A stretch of 64,000 nucleotides of DNA from positions 1-64,000 of the forward strand of contig NZ_JAAEEB010000007.1 in assembly GCF_013346935.1 (NCBI RefSeq), read 5' to 3'. Both the position numbers and the translations under genes were made by a program. Within the stretch, counting starts at the first letter, position 1. Every line of letters begins with the position of its first letter. Under the pieces are notes generated by a model. The model saw only the letters and a list, made by a program, of their open reading frames with translations. It was not told where the DNA came from and did not search any database. The DNA comes from Lactobacillus melliventris (GTDB taxonomy: Bacteria > Bacillota > Bacilli > Lactobacillales > Lactobacillaceae). Below are positions 45,215-54,123 of the stretch, in pieces.

Positions 45215-46294
45215 TTAATTGCGATTATCCTTTTCAATTGCTTCCCATAATCCATGTAAATAATTAATACCCAAAGCACGATCATAGAGTCCATAGCCAG
45301 GGACACCATGTTCTCCCCAAATATCCCTGCCATGATCTGGACGAACATATCCATCATAATTACAATCATAAAGTGCTTTAACAATTTCATACATATCCAA
45401 TGATCCTTGGCTGGATATTTGATTCGTTTCATGGAAATCACCTTCATCATTTTCGAATTTAATATTTCTCAAATGAACAAATGCTACACGGTCTTTCTTC
45501 ACAAATTCACGCATGATTGCTGGTACGTCATTATTTCTATCTTCACCAAGACTACCTGCACAAATAGTAAAAGAATTATATTTTGAATCATATACCGACA
45601 TTATCTTTCGCATGTCTTCAGCATTTTTATAAATACGAGGTAAGCCCATAATTGAAAATGGTGGATCATCAGGATGCATAGCCATCCTAATGTCACATTC
45701 TTCACAAACTGGAATAATAGCATCTAAAAAATATTTTAGATTTTGAATTAATTTTTTTTCATCAATACCTTCATATTTTTTAAACAGCTGTTTTACTTTT
45801 GCAAGCCTTTCCGGCTCCCAGCCTGCCATTGTAAAGCCATCTGAAGCTCTTTCAACATCATTAACAACTTGTTCAGGAGTTTTACCATTAAAATACTTGT
45901 GCTGAAATCTCATAGCTTTAGAGCCGTCAGGCAACTGATAACGTAAATCTGTCCTCATCCAGTCAAATACTGCCATAAAGTTATAACAAATTACCTTAAT
46001 GCCATATTTTGCCAAGTTACGAATTGTTTTTATATAATTCTCAATGTATAGATCACGAGAAGGTAAGCCTATTTTTATATCATCATGAACATTGACCGAC
46101 TCAATTACTTCTAATTTTAATCCTGCATTTTCAATTTGCTCTTTCATTTCTTTAATTTCTGTTTCTGGCCAAACTTGTCCAACAGGAATATCCCACAAAG
46201 CACCTACAACTTGCTTGGTATTTGGAATCTGCCGAATTTTATCCAATGTAATTGGATCATTAGGTCCGTACCAACGAAAACCCATTTTTTTCAT
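45215..46294 (-). CDS. uxuA: Mannonate dehydratase
   Basis: The 359-residue TIM-barrel enzyme dehydrates D-mannonate to 2-keto-3-deoxygluconate in glucuronate breakdown. It has the opening MGFRWYGPNDPITLDKIRQI and metal-binding motifs including AMHPDDPPF, CAGSLGEDRNNDV and FVHLRNI. It follows uxuB by 14 bases with GGAGG, so both enzymes of the fructuronate-mannonate segment are co-expressed. Kinase, aldolase and isomerase genes for the rest of the path are not in the window. Confidence 0.96.
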   Translation of the reverse strand: MKKMGFRWYGPNDPITLDKIRQIPNTKQVVGALWDIPVGQVWPETEIKEMKEQIENAGLKLEVIESVNVHDDIKIGLPSRDLYIENYIKTIRNLAKYGIKVICYNFMAVFDWMRTDLRYQLPDGSKAMRFQHKYFNGKTPEQVVNDVERASDGFTMAGWEPERLAKVKQLFKKYEGIDEKKLIQNLKYFLDAIIPVCEECDIRMAMHPDDPPFSIMGLPRIYKNAEDMRKIMSVYDSKYNSFTICAGSLGEDRNNDVPAIMREFVKKDRVAFVHLRNIKFENDEGDFHETNQISSQGSLDMYEIVKALYDCNYDGYVRPDHGRDIWGEHGVPGYGLYDRALGINYLHGLWEAIEKDNRN

Positions 46295-46308
46295 AACACT
46301 ACCTCCAT

Positions 46309-47955
46309 TTAAATTCCCAGATCATAAGACCTATTTTCAACTAGATTATGCAATTCTGACCTTACGGCTTTTTTATCTCTGATTAGCCTTTGAAATTCTT
46401 CCTCAACAATTGAACCTATTGCTGCATCATATAAATTATTACCAAAAATTTGTTTATTACTCAAAATTGGTTGCAAAACTTCATGAACTTTCATCATGTT
46501 TTCTTGACCCAATTCAATAGCAGATATTTGTTTATGAAGTTCGGCATAAAGTGGATCGGGACTAGGATTAAAAGGCTGGCCGTTATCATCTATAGCCATT
46601 AAATACCGGCACCATGATGCCAAAATAAACGGAATAAAAATCAGCTTTCGAGGATCAAGTTTAGCAGAATCTATATACTTTTGAATTGTGACTCCATACC
46701 TAATCGGTATTTTTTGTGAAGTATCACTTGCTATACGTTGTGGAGTATCTGGAATATTTTTATTAGGTAAACGTTTAGTTATTAATTCATCAATAAACTG
46801 ACGAGGATTAATAATTTTAGGATCTTTAACTACTGGAAGGTCTTCACCATAACCTAAGTTCACAATGAAGTTTTTGAGATCTGGATCCTTAACCTCTGCA
46901 GCAATTGATTTATATCCTAATAAGCAGCCCAAGATAGCTAAAGCAGTATGCAGAGGATTTAAACACGCTGTAACTTTCATTTGATCGGTATCATTAACAG
47001 TTTCTCGATCAGTCATTATTACACCAGCATCCTCAAATTTTGGACGTCCGTTTGGAAAATCATCTTCAATGACTAAATAATGCGTTTCCTCAGTATTAGT
47101 AAAGGAAGCAATATTCGTACCCTTTTTCGTATGAATAATATTGCTATCTTCAAAACCCTGCTCTTTTAGCTCTCCAGCTACTGTGAATGACGGATTAGGT
47201 GTGATACGATCAATCATTGTCCAAGGAAAAGAAACCTTATGTTTATTTGAAAGATAATCAAGAAAGCCGGATTCAACTATATTATTTGTCACCCAACCGT
47301 TAGCAATTTTCATAACTTCTTTTTGAAGTTCTAATCCATTTTGAGAAAAGTTATCTGTTGAAACCATAGCAATTGGGAATTGTCCTGCTAAGTACCTTTT
47401 ATAAAGTAAGCGTGTGATTGCGCCTATATTTGTCGTGGCCTTATCTGGATCATTTGCCATATCAAATCTAGCCGCTTTTGTAAGGTTTCCTTTACCGTCA
47501 TCGAGCTTATAACCCTTTTCAGTAAAAGAAAAAGTAACTAGTTGTAAAGAAGGTTGTTCAAAAATTATAGCTAGCTTTTCCCAACCATTTTTATTATCTT
47601 TATTATAGTAAACCGACTCTCCTACACTCGCAATTAATTCTTTATCAAATGTATTATCTGCTTTCATAACTACACTTAAATGTCGATCATTATCTCTTTT
47701 ATAAACTTTCTGGATAACTTCTTCATCATAGGTTTCTGCAACAATAATACCGCTTTCCATTTCATTTTTATTAAGTAATTTTTGTGCAATCACTGCATGA
47801 AAAGCACGGAATAAGTTTCCTCCGCCAAAATGTACCCAAATTGGCCGTTTTCTGGTCGCTAATTTCATTTTTTCTTGATCAAAATGAGGTACCTTAATGC
47901 CCAACCGACCAAATTTGTTGTCGGCTACTCGATAATCATCAGATAATTTAACCAT
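46309..47955 (-). CDS. uxuB: Fructuronate reductase (mannitol dehydrogenase family)
   Basis: The 548-residue NAD-dependent long-chain polyol dehydrogenase converts fructuronate to mannonate. It has a cofactor-binding N-terminus (KRPIWVHFGGGNLFRAFHAV), VSTDNFSQNG, and the C-terminal substrate domain with KVTACLNPLHTALAILG. It is first in the uxuBA operon and read divergently from the GntR gene. Two inverted repeats and a cre site in the intergenic region suit dual regulation. Confidence 0.93.
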   Translation of the reverse strand: MVKLSDDYRVADNKFGRLGIKVPHFDQEKMKLATRKRPIWVHFGGGNLFRAFHAVIAQKLLNKNEMESGIIVAETYDEEVIQKVYKRDNDRHLSVVMKADNTFDKELIASVGESVYYNKDNKNGWEKLAIIFEQPSLQLVTFSFTEKGYKLDDGKGNLTKAARFDMANDPDKATTNIGAITRLLYKRYLAGQFPIAMVSTDNFSQNGLELQKEVMKIANGWVTNNIVESGFLDYLSNKHKVSFPWTMIDRITPNPSFTVAGELKEQGFEDSNIIHTKKGTNIASFTNTEETHYLVIEDDFPNGRPKFEDAGVIMTDRETVNDTDQMKVTACLNPLHTALAILGCLLGYKSIAAEVKDPDLKNFIVNLGYGEDLPVVKDPKIINPRQFIDELITKRLPNKNIPDTPQRIASDTSQKIPIRYGVTIQKYIDSAKLDPRKLIFIPFILASWCRYLMAIDDNGQPFNPSPDPLYAELHKQISAIELGQENMMKVHEVLQPILSNKQIFGNNLYDAAIGSIVEEEFQRLIRDKKAVRSELHNLVENRSYDLGI

Positions 47956-47976
47956 TTGTCTTATCCTTTCGTCAAA

Positions 47977-47990
47977 ACTAATATATTAGT
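47977..47990. promoter_or_regulatory. Palindromic operator candidate, uxuB side
   Basis: ACTAATATATTAGT is a perfect 14-base palindrome 22 bases before the uxuB start. It resembles AT-rich FadR/GntR-type operators. A half-like copy (ttagtat) follows it. Confidence 0.5.
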
Positions 47991-48013
47991 ATCTTAGTAT
48001 TTTATATAGATTA

Positions 48014-48028
48014 TTGCAAGCGCTTGAA
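48014..48028. promoter_or_regulatory. cre-like CcpA site
   Basis: TTGCAAGCGCTTGAA contains the palindrome CAAGCGCTTG and fits the looser cre pattern TGnAAnCGnTnnnA. It sits in the uxuB/GntR intergenic region, fitting catabolite repression of hexuronate use. Confidence 0.7.
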
Positions 48029-48087
48029 GAAATAAATATATTTTTTTAAGCATTCATCTAATTTCGTTTGCTATATTCCATTTTTTA

Positions 48088-48104
48088 ATAGTGATATACT
48101 ATTA
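48088..48104. promoter_or_regulatory. Inverted repeat over the gntR -10 box
   Basis: AATAGT and ACTATT flank five bases (GATAT). TATACT at 48095-48100 inside it may be the -10 box of the GntR gene, so this could be an autoregulation site. Confidence 0.45.
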
Positions 48105-48161
48105 TTCTAAGCAATACCATATTTTTAAAATTAATTTAAGAAAGGATATTAATTTTTTCAG

Positions 48162-48845
48162 ATGATAAAATCGCAAAGCAACTTAACAGATCAGGCTTAT
48201 GATCGCATCTCACAAAAAATAATCAAAACAATTTATAAACCTGGGAGCAAAATATCTGAAAAAGCAATTGAATCTGATCTAAAAATTGGTAGAACACCAA
48301 TTAGAGAAGCACTATTACGTTTGAAGCAAGAACAATTAATAGAAGTAATTCCGCAGTCTGGAACTTATATTTCTAAAATTGATTTAAAGTCGGTTTTAGA
48401 TGCCAGATTTGTTAGAACCAGTATTGAACAGCAAATTATGAAAGAAGCTGCTACCAAAAAAATCTCAGATTCACAAAAATTATTATTCGAAATTAATTTA
48501 CAAAATCAATATAAGTCAATGGTTATAAAAGATTTCAATTTATTCTTAGATTTAGATAACGAGTTTCACCATACTTTTTACAGTTTGACTAATCATTCTG
48601 AAATTTGGAATTGGATTCAAACAATAAACGTTCAATTTGACAGATATAGATTTTTAAGCTTAAATGTTGAACAGTTTTCTTGGATAAGGTTAATAGATGA
48701 TCATCAAGATATATTAAAAGCAGTTTTAGATCATGACACTTCTCGTGTCCAAAACTGTACAAAACGGCATTTAAACTTAGCCCTTAAAGAGAAAAAAACA
48801 GTTATAGCTAAGTTCCCAGAATATTTTATTAATACAGATAAATAA
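48162..48845 (+). CDS. GntR-family regulator (FadR/FCD type)
   Basis: The 227-residue protein has a winged helix (residues 10-75, with GRTPIREALLRLKQEQLIEV and PQSGTYIS) and an all-helical FCD domain with metal-site residues in LDNEFHHTFY, DDHQDIL and CTKRHL. Divergent placement and palindromes support control of uxuBA, like ExuR/UxuR-type regulators that respond to hexuronate intermediates. The effector is inferred. It starts at ATG 48162; GAAAGGA lies upstream but at 16 bases or more, so an earlier non-ATG start is possible. Confidence 0.88.
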   Translation: MIKSQSNLTDQAYDRISQKIIKTIYKPGSKISEKAIESDLKIGRTPIREALLRLKQEQLIEVIPQSGTYISKIDLKSVLDARFVRTSIEQQIMKEAATKKISDSQKLLFEINLQNQYKSMVIKDFNLFLDLDNEFHHTFYSLTNHSEIWNWIQTINVQFDRYRFLSLNVEQFSWIRLIDDHQDILKAVLDHDTSRVQNCTKRHLNLALKEKKTVIAKFPEYFINTDK

Positions 48846-49210
48846 AAATCCTTTAATAACAATTTACTAAATAAACAATAAACTATTAAAGGCATTTTAT
48901 TGGTTTTATGATAAACCCGGTATTAATAAATAGATTGCTTAAGAGGTGTGCTATTGAAACGATTTTTAAAATTGAAATATTAAGTCTCTCTATTAATATA
49001 TTTCAGATTTATTTGGAAACTGATTTATCTAATATTGTTATCTTAATTCAGAATGGATATTTCTTAATTTTACAAATTTTATAGACCTAAATTTGATCCT
49101 GCTTTTATCATAATAGTAATTCTTAATAAATTTAAATTGAGAAACTCACTTCATTGATTTATTCTTGTTTTAAAATTATAAAAAAGGCTAGACATTTGAA
49201 TAATAAATAA
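48846..49210. other. AT-rich intergenic stretch
   Basis: CCTTTAATA (48850-48858) and TATTAAAGG (48884-48892) form a weak hairpin with a T-rich end that may terminate gntR. The rest, about 310 bases, contains no gene or recognisable element. Confidence 0.4.
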
Positions 49211-49244
49211 AAAGTCCGTAAGATTAGTACTTACGGACTTTTTT
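49211..49244 (-). terminator. tRNA-Arg terminator
   Basis: AAAGTCCGTAAG and CTTACGGACTTTTT form a 12-bp hairpin a few bases past the tRNA 3' end. Confidence 0.9.
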
Positions 49245-49246
49245 AA

Positions 49247-49319
49247 TGACCCCGGTGAGATTCGAACTCACCTCTACGGTTTAGGAGACCATTGTTCTAT
49301 CCAGATAAACTACAGGGTC
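49247..49319 (-). tRNA. tRNA-Arg (anticodon CCT)
   Basis: The minus strand folds into a 73-base cloverleaf: acceptor GACCCTG/CGGGGTC (one G.U pair), anticodon stem ATGGT/ACCGT around loop CTCCTAA with anticodon CCT at positions 34-36, and T-arm GTGAG-TTCGAAT-CTCAC. It reads AGG. The discriminator is A and CCA is not encoded. It is a single-gene unit followed by a terminator. Confidence 0.93.
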
Positions 49320-49372
49320 GCAATAAATTAACTTTACCAAATTTGAGCGCTAAAAGCCAATTTTTTTAGTAA

Positions 49373-50701
49373 TTAATATTGACGGGTAAAATATGGTTGT
49401 GGCGTGTTAGAATCAGCGATTTTATCAGCCGCAAAAACAAATGGCGTCCAAATTGCCAAAGCTATTAACATGTTAATAATAGATAGTACAATTGCACGCC
49501 AATCATAATTGCATGCTAAAAATGGCCCAATAATTGGTGGTACCACTGTCGGTACCGCCACTTGCACAGGATTAACTAAGTTCATCATACTTACACCATA
49601 GGCAAACGCTACGTTAACTAGCGGTGCAAGCACAAACGGGATAAAGTACACAGGATTGAGCACAACGGGTAAACCAAAAATTATGGGTTCGTTAATATTA
49701 AAAATTCCTGGAGCCAATGCAACTTTGGCAATCGTACGATAATCACTGCGTTTTGAAAAAAGCAGAATAGCTACAATCAACATCAACGTGCCACCTGCTC
49801 CACCGAACCAGGCAAAGGCATCAAATGATCCCCGAACCCAAATAAAAGGCGCTTCTTTTCCCGCGCGAGCAGCGGTAACATTGACATTCTGTGCAGTCAG
49901 CCAGATTGAGTCTAAAATCGGTGCCCAAACGCTTAGGCCATTGAAACCAAAGAAGCTGAAAATTTGCACTAATAAGGTTACAAGCATTACCATGCCAAAG
50001 CCTTGGCCCAATTTTACCAGTGGAGTTTGAATTGAATTAAGGAGCCAATTGCCAAAGAAAGTGCCCGTAATTGTCTGAAAAACAAAGTTAATCATGCCAA
50101 CGCAGAAAATGGCAATGATAGCTGGAACAAGTGAATCAAAAGCCATCTGTTCCGCATAAGGTAAATTGGCTGACAGGTGAAGCTTAATTCGCGCCCTAAA
50201 GCAAATTGCAAAAATTGTCACGCCAATTGTTCCAAATAAAATGGCGGTAAAAATTCCCGTAGTTGAAAATTGAGAGATATTAAAAGCTTTGTGAACAGGG
50301 ATAATTTTGCCGTTAACTTTAAGTTTGGTTAAATTGGCGATACTCATTGCTAAGGATGATAATGAAACAATTGCTCCAGCAACTGGGTCGACCTCCATGC
50401 TTTTTGCTAAGTGATAACCTAAAGACATCGACAAAAAGAGTGCAAATAAGGCAAATGTCCCCCGCCAGACAACGTTGCAGACTAAAGAAAGAGGCTGCAT
50501 TACCCACGCAAAAGTTTTCCAGCCTAATTCGGTTTTGGCAGCAGCAATCAAGCTCTTAATCAGGACGGCCACTGAACCAGCAATAGTGATCGGCATCACG
50601 GAAACAAAAGCATCTCTTAATGCTACCAGCCAGTGAGTTTGCCCTAATTTATTTGCTAAAGGCAAAATATAGTCTTCCAGCCAAGCAACTAATCGACTCA
50701 T
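49373..50701 (-). CDS. PTS cellobiose/lactose-family EIIC permease (CelB-like)
   Basis: The 442-residue membrane protein has about ten helices. It starts LEDYILPLANKLGQTHWLVA and contains GLSVWAPILDSIW and NINEPIIFGLPVVLNPVYFIP, the EIIC-Cel/Lac motif. EIIA and EIIB are not fused or adjacent, so it relies on distant partners. It ends a tight operon after the lysozyme-like and helicase genes: its ATG is two bases past the helicase stop, with AAAGGGG upstream. That grouping is odd and may be just local transcript sharing. Confidence 0.93.
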   Translation of the reverse strand: MSRLVAWLEDYILPLANKLGQTHWLVALRDAFVSVMPITIAGSVAVLIKSLIAAAKTELGWKTFAWVMQPLSLVCNVVWRGTFALFALFLSMSLGYHLAKSMEVDPVAGAIVSLSSLAMSIANLTKLKVNGKIIPVHKAFNISQFSTTGIFTAILFGTIGVTIFAICFRARIKLHLSANLPYAEQMAFDSLVPAIIAIFCVGMINFVFQTITGTFFGNWLLNSIQTPLVKLGQGFGMVMLVTLLVQIFSFFGFNGLSVWAPILDSIWLTAQNVNVTAARAGKEAPFIWVRGSFDAFAWFGGAGGTLMLIVAILLFSKRSDYRTIAKVALAPGIFNINEPIIFGLPVVLNPVYFIPFVLAPLVNVAFAYGVSMMNLVNPVQVAVPTVVPPIIGPFLACNYDWRAIVLSIINMLIALAIWTPFVFAADKIADSNTPQPYFTRQY

Positions 50702-50703
50702 TT

Positions 50704-51930
50704 TTACCCCTTTCTTTTTAAATAATGAGGATGATACCCCTTATTTTTATTTTTACGCTTTTTATGTTTTTCTTTTAGAGCTGCATTTTGCTTTTCTTCA
50801 TTTAAGTCCCGCTTTTTATTTTCCTTTTTACGTGGCATTTTAGTAGACAAATGAAAGCCGGCAAAATATACCCGTTCAATTTTAACACTTCGAGCGAGTA
50901 ACTTCTTCAGATCACGAAAATCGTGGTCGTCACCTATGCTTACAACGAATCCCTTTGCGCCCATGCGACCAGTTCGACCGGCCCGGTGCATATAAGTGTT
51001 AAATTCACTAGGAATATCGTAATTAACCACATAAGTAACACCAGGAATATCTAAACCACGAGCCGCTAAATCCGTTGCTAACAGCAACTTGATTTTTCCG
51101 ATTTTAAAATCATTCAGAGTTGCTGCTCTGTTTTGCTTGCCAAAATCATTAGCCAAGATACCAAATTTAGTTTTAGTGTGTGCTAAAATGCCTGCAAAGC
51201 GCATCATAGTTTGGTTGGAATCAAAAAACAAAATTCCTTTAAAACCATCAAGACGCATTAAACGCTGAATAAAATCAATTTTATGAGCATTGTCTATTTG
51301 CAAAAAATAATTTGCTACAGTTGATTTCTGCTCCGGTCTGACATCAATTGTAATAAACTTACGGGCAAAAATATCTTCTGCTTGCTTGGTTATTTCAGAT
51401 TCTGTAGCCCCAAAAAGCAAGATTTGCGCATCTGCGGCCAAGTTTTGTCCTAAAGAACTTAATAATTCCATTTTATTAAACTCTAAAACATCGTCAGCTT
51501 CGTCGATAACTAAAGTCTTTATTTGATTAACTTTAATGCGATTAGCAGAAAAGAAATCGAAAAAACGTCCTGGTGTGGCAACTACTACTTCAGGGTGTTT
51601 TTTCTTCAAGTTGTCTTCCTGCCGCTTGCGATTACCAGCCCCTACAAGCGTTATGCCTGTTAAGCCAAGGGCGTTAATAAACGGATTAATAGCGTGCCGA
51701 ATTTGCACAGCCAGCTCTGTTGTGGGAGCAATAATCACTAAACTATTTGGATTGCCTTTTTCCAGCTTTTCTAATGCTGGCAATGCATAAGCCAAGGTCT
51801 TTCCCGTACCCGTCTTAGCAAGAGCTATACAACTTGCACCATTTAAAATAGGGGTGCTTGTTTCTTGCTGAATCAAAGTTGGTTCAGTCATTTTTAATCT
51901 GGTTAAAACTGCTTGAATTTCTTTTTTCAT
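50704..51930 (-). CDS. DEAD-box RNA helicase
   Basis: The 408-residue helicase has motifs AKTGTGKT (I), APTTELAVQ (Ia), TPGRF (Ib), IDEADDV (II), GATES (III, usually SAT), ARGLDIPGV (V) and HRAGRTGR (VI), then a very basic tail of about 40 residues (KKRKNKNKG). This is the CshB/YfmL-like group involved in ribosome assembly or cold growth. Its start overlaps the stop of the upstream lysozyme-like gene (TAATG). Gly for Ser in motif III is uncommon but tolerated. Confidence 0.93.
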   Translation of the reverse strand: MKKEIQAVLTRLKMTEPTLIQQETSTPILNGASCIALAKTGTGKTLAYALPALEKLEKGNPNSLVIIAPTTELAVQIRHAINPFINALGLTGITLVGAGNRKRQEDNLKKKHPEVVVATPGRFFDFFSANRIKVNQIKTLVIDEADDVLEFNKMELLSSLGQNLAADAQILLFGATESEITKQAEDIFARKFITIDVRPEQKSTVANYFLQIDNAHKIDFIQRLMRLDGFKGILFFDSNQTMMRFAGILAHTKTKFGILANDFGKQNRAATLNDFKIGKIKLLLATDLAARGLDIPGVTYVVNYDIPSEFNTYMHRAGRTGRMGAKGFVVSIGDDHDFRDLKKLLARSVKIERVYFAGFHLSTKMPRKKENKKRDLNEEKQNAALKEKHKKRKNKNKGYHPHYLKRKG

Positions 51931-52637
51931 TATTGTGTTAACTGTCCGTATTTTTCTTTATATTGAGTAACCGTACCATTGTATGTTAACATAACTACCC
52001 CATCTTCTAAGTTCTTAACTGATTTTACCCGTCCGTCATTGGTATAGCGCCAAAAAGCATACTGCATCTTATCCGGTGCTTTTCTGCCACCAGTAATAAA
52101 TTGCACATCATGCGGAAAATACTTTTTGTACTTTACAGCAACATCTACTATGACCCGTTTATTCAATCTTAAAAGCATACCGGTAAATTGCGCCATTTGT
52201 TTGATATAAGCGATATCATAGTCATCAATTGCAGGTTCAATCCAGATCGGCAAACTACCGGTATCAGTGCCTACTTTTTTCAAAAAATATTGGTAATGTT
52301 GCATGGGTGTAGATTCATTACTGTAGGCAATCACTGTCCCAAAAGCTAATTTTGTTCCTAATACTTGATCCCGATATAATAAAAAATCGTCATCAAAGTA
52401 TGACCGCCCCTGTGTGCTTCTCAAATAGACAAATGAAATGCCGTTGGCTTGCAACTCATGTAAATCAATATAGCCATAATCCTGATTTAATTCCACACCG
52501 ATTGCACTCGCATTACCATTTGGCGGCAGCGTAGTTTGATTGCGCATATTCGCTATACCCGTGAGAAGAAGGACGATTGCAACGATGAGCAAAATTAAAA
52601 TCGCGGGTAACGTAAACTTATGATGAAACCTTTTCAT
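51930..52637 (-). CDS. GH25 lysozyme-like membrane protein, possibly inactive
   Basis: This 235-residue protein has a membrane anchor (residues 9-29) and a GH25 fold: IGVELNQDYGYIDLHELQAN, ISFVYLRSTQGRSYFDDDF and YAFWRYTNDGRVKSV. Active GH25 muramidases use an N-terminal Asp (GIDVS) and a DxE pair. Here the first reads GVELN (Glu for Asp) and the DxE region reads IWIEP (Trp in the Asp place). The enzyme may be altered or bind wall glycan without cutting. It begins the helicase-EIIC operon. Confidence 0.83.
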   Translation of the reverse strand: MKRFHHKFTLPAILILLIVAIVLLLTGIANMRNQTTLPPNGNASAIGVELNQDYGYIDLHELQANGISFVYLRSTQGRSYFDDDFLLYRDQVLGTKLAFGTVIAYSNESTPMQHYQYFLKKVGTDTGSLPIWIEPAIDDYDIAYIKQMAQFTGMLLRLNKRVIVDVAVKYKKYFPHDVQFITGGRKAPDKMQYAFWRYTNDGRVKSVKNLEDGVVMLTYNGTVTQYKEKYGQLTQ

Positions 52638-52716
52638 CTTTTTCTCCGATAATTTTTCTACACCTGTACATTATAGCAATTTTTTTGCTATACTTGCCAA
52701 CTACAATCTTAACAAT

Positions 52717-52754
52717 AAAAAAGTGACCGGCTTTACGGTCGGTCAACTTTTAAA
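52717..52754 (-). terminator. Terminator of the D-lactate dehydrogenase-type gene
   Basis: On the minus strand AAAAGTTGACCG pairs with CGGTCACTTTT with one bulge, followed by a T-run. Confidence 0.8.
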
Positions 52755-52772
52755 CTAAAAATAAACTATGAG

Positions 52773-53774
52773 CTATTCTTCAACCAAGTAAACTGGTTTT
52801 TGACCATTTAATACTCGTTTAACGTCTGTCATACTGTGTTCAATCATGTTTTTGACGGAAGTCTTCGTGTAGTATGCGGAGTGAGGCGTAAAGACTACGT
52901 TAGGCATTTTGGCTAATTCCTGGTAATCTGCAGGCAATTCGGAAATATCATTGAATTTCTTCATCACAATTGCTTCTTCACCAGTCATCACATCCAATGA
53001 AGCTCCAGCAATCTCTTTATTCTTGAGTGCTGCAATTAGATCCTGTGTGTTAACCAAAGGCCCTCTAGCCGCATTAATCAAATATGCAGTATCCTTCATT
53101 TCCTTAAATTGCTTGGCACTAATCATATCTGCAATTGAAGGTTCTAAAGGCGTGTGCAGGGTCAAGATATCAGCATTTTTAACCACAGTATCAAAATCGG
53201 TATATTCCAAAAATGCCTCATTAGCAGGATTTTCAACCAAGTCATAGCCAATCACTTTAGCTCCTAAAGCATGAAACATTTCTGCCACACAAGAACCGAT
53301 ACGACCAACACCAATGATACCTACAGTCTGATTATAGATCTCGTCACTCATTAAATTCTCTTCACGAACAAAGTTAAGGTGTTCCTTTTCATTGTTTAAA
53401 ATAGGACCCCATTTTCTTAACAAGTACATTGCAGATGTCAGAGTGTTCTCAGCCACTGCACGTGGAGAATATGCGGGTGTATTAGTAACGATCATATGAT
53501 ATTTATGAACAAAGTCAAAATTGATAATATTATAACCCACAGACCTTAAGGCAATCTGTTTGATACCATAAGAGCTCAATTTACGATAGACCTCTTCCTC
53601 ATCTATATCAAAGACCTGCAAAACGCTGACAACATCATAACCTTGCGCCATCTCCACAGTCTTAGCATCAAGCTTGTCATCAGTTGTTACTAAATCATCT
53701 TCGGGATGATTTTGGTTCCACTTATCTACATAGACCTTCTGCTCCGGGGTCATATTGTAAAGTAAAGCTTTCAT
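52773..53774 (-). CDS. D-2-hydroxyacid dehydrogenase (D-lactate dehydrogenase family)
   Basis: The 333-residue NAD-dependent enzyme has the catalytic Arg in NAARGPLVNTQ, Glu in the following helix, His in FTPHSAYYT, and Rossmann motif GIIGVGRIGS. The N-terminal EQKVYVDKWNQNHPEDDLV and LRSVGYNIINFDFV match LdhD and D-hydroxyisocaproate dehydrogenases. It would reduce pyruvate or branched 2-oxo acids to D-hydroxy acids. It is divergent enough from the classical D-LDH pattern (RNVGVDNID) that substrate is uncertain. GGAGG precedes the ATG. Confidence 0.92.
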   Translation of the reverse strand: MKALLYNMTPEQKVYVDKWNQNHPEDDLVTTDDKLDAKTVEMAQGYDVVSVLQVFDIDEEEVYRKLSSYGIKQIALRSVGYNIINFDFVHKYHMIVTNTPAYSPRAVAENTLTSAMYLLRKWGPILNNEKEHLNFVREENLMSDEIYNQTVGIIGVGRIGSCVAEMFHALGAKVIGYDLVENPANEAFLEYTDFDTVVKNADILTLHTPLEPSIADMISAKQFKEMKDTAYLINAARGPLVNTQDLIAALKNKEIAGASLDVMTGEEAIVMKKFNDISELPADYQELAKMPNVVFTPHSAYYTKTSVKNMIEHSMTDVKRVLNGQKPVYLVEE

Positions 53775-53861
53775 TATTAATCCTCCTTTTGGATAAAAAT
53801 TATATCTCTTATTGTATCTAAAATTAGGATAAAATTAAAGATAAATTTTAAAAAAGAGCAA

Positions 53862-54029
53862 TTAATAATTTTTATTTAAAAATAAGCTGGAATATATATC
53901 CAGTATTTTTTCCTCATCGACTTTCACGTAGGACATCCAAGTGTTCACTACACTGGCAGGATTAGCATTAATAGTAACAATGGTAACAGGTCCTTCATCA
54001 TTCATGACATCTAAAAATTTTTGATTCAT
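53862..54029 (-). pseudogene. Truncated pyridoxamine-5'-phosphate-oxidase-like (split-barrel flavoprotein) N-terminus
   Basis: From ATG 54029 (after GGAGGAG), about 42 residues (MNQKFLDVMNDEGPVTIVTI, NPASVVNTWMSYVKVDEEKI) look like the start of small FMN-binding split-barrel proteins, normally about 130-150 residues. The frame then ends in an unrelated tail (LDIYSSLFLNKNY). The sequence down to the dehydrogenase gene contains no continuation, so the rest has been lost. The family call comes from a short segment and is moderate. Confidence 0.6.
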
Positions 54030-54049
54030 TTTTTCTCCTCCCAAAAATT

Positions 54050-54080
54050 AAAAGAAGCTGCTTTTTAGTAGCTTCTTTTA
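54050..54080 (-). terminator. Amidohydrolase terminator
   Basis: AAAAGAAGCT (54050-54059) pairs with AGCTTCTTTT (54070-54079). It lies between the amidohydrolase stop and the truncated gene. Confidence 0.87.
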
Positions 54081-54123
54081 TTATGGAACGTTTGTTCGAA
54101 ATCACAAAATTATATGCTTATAT

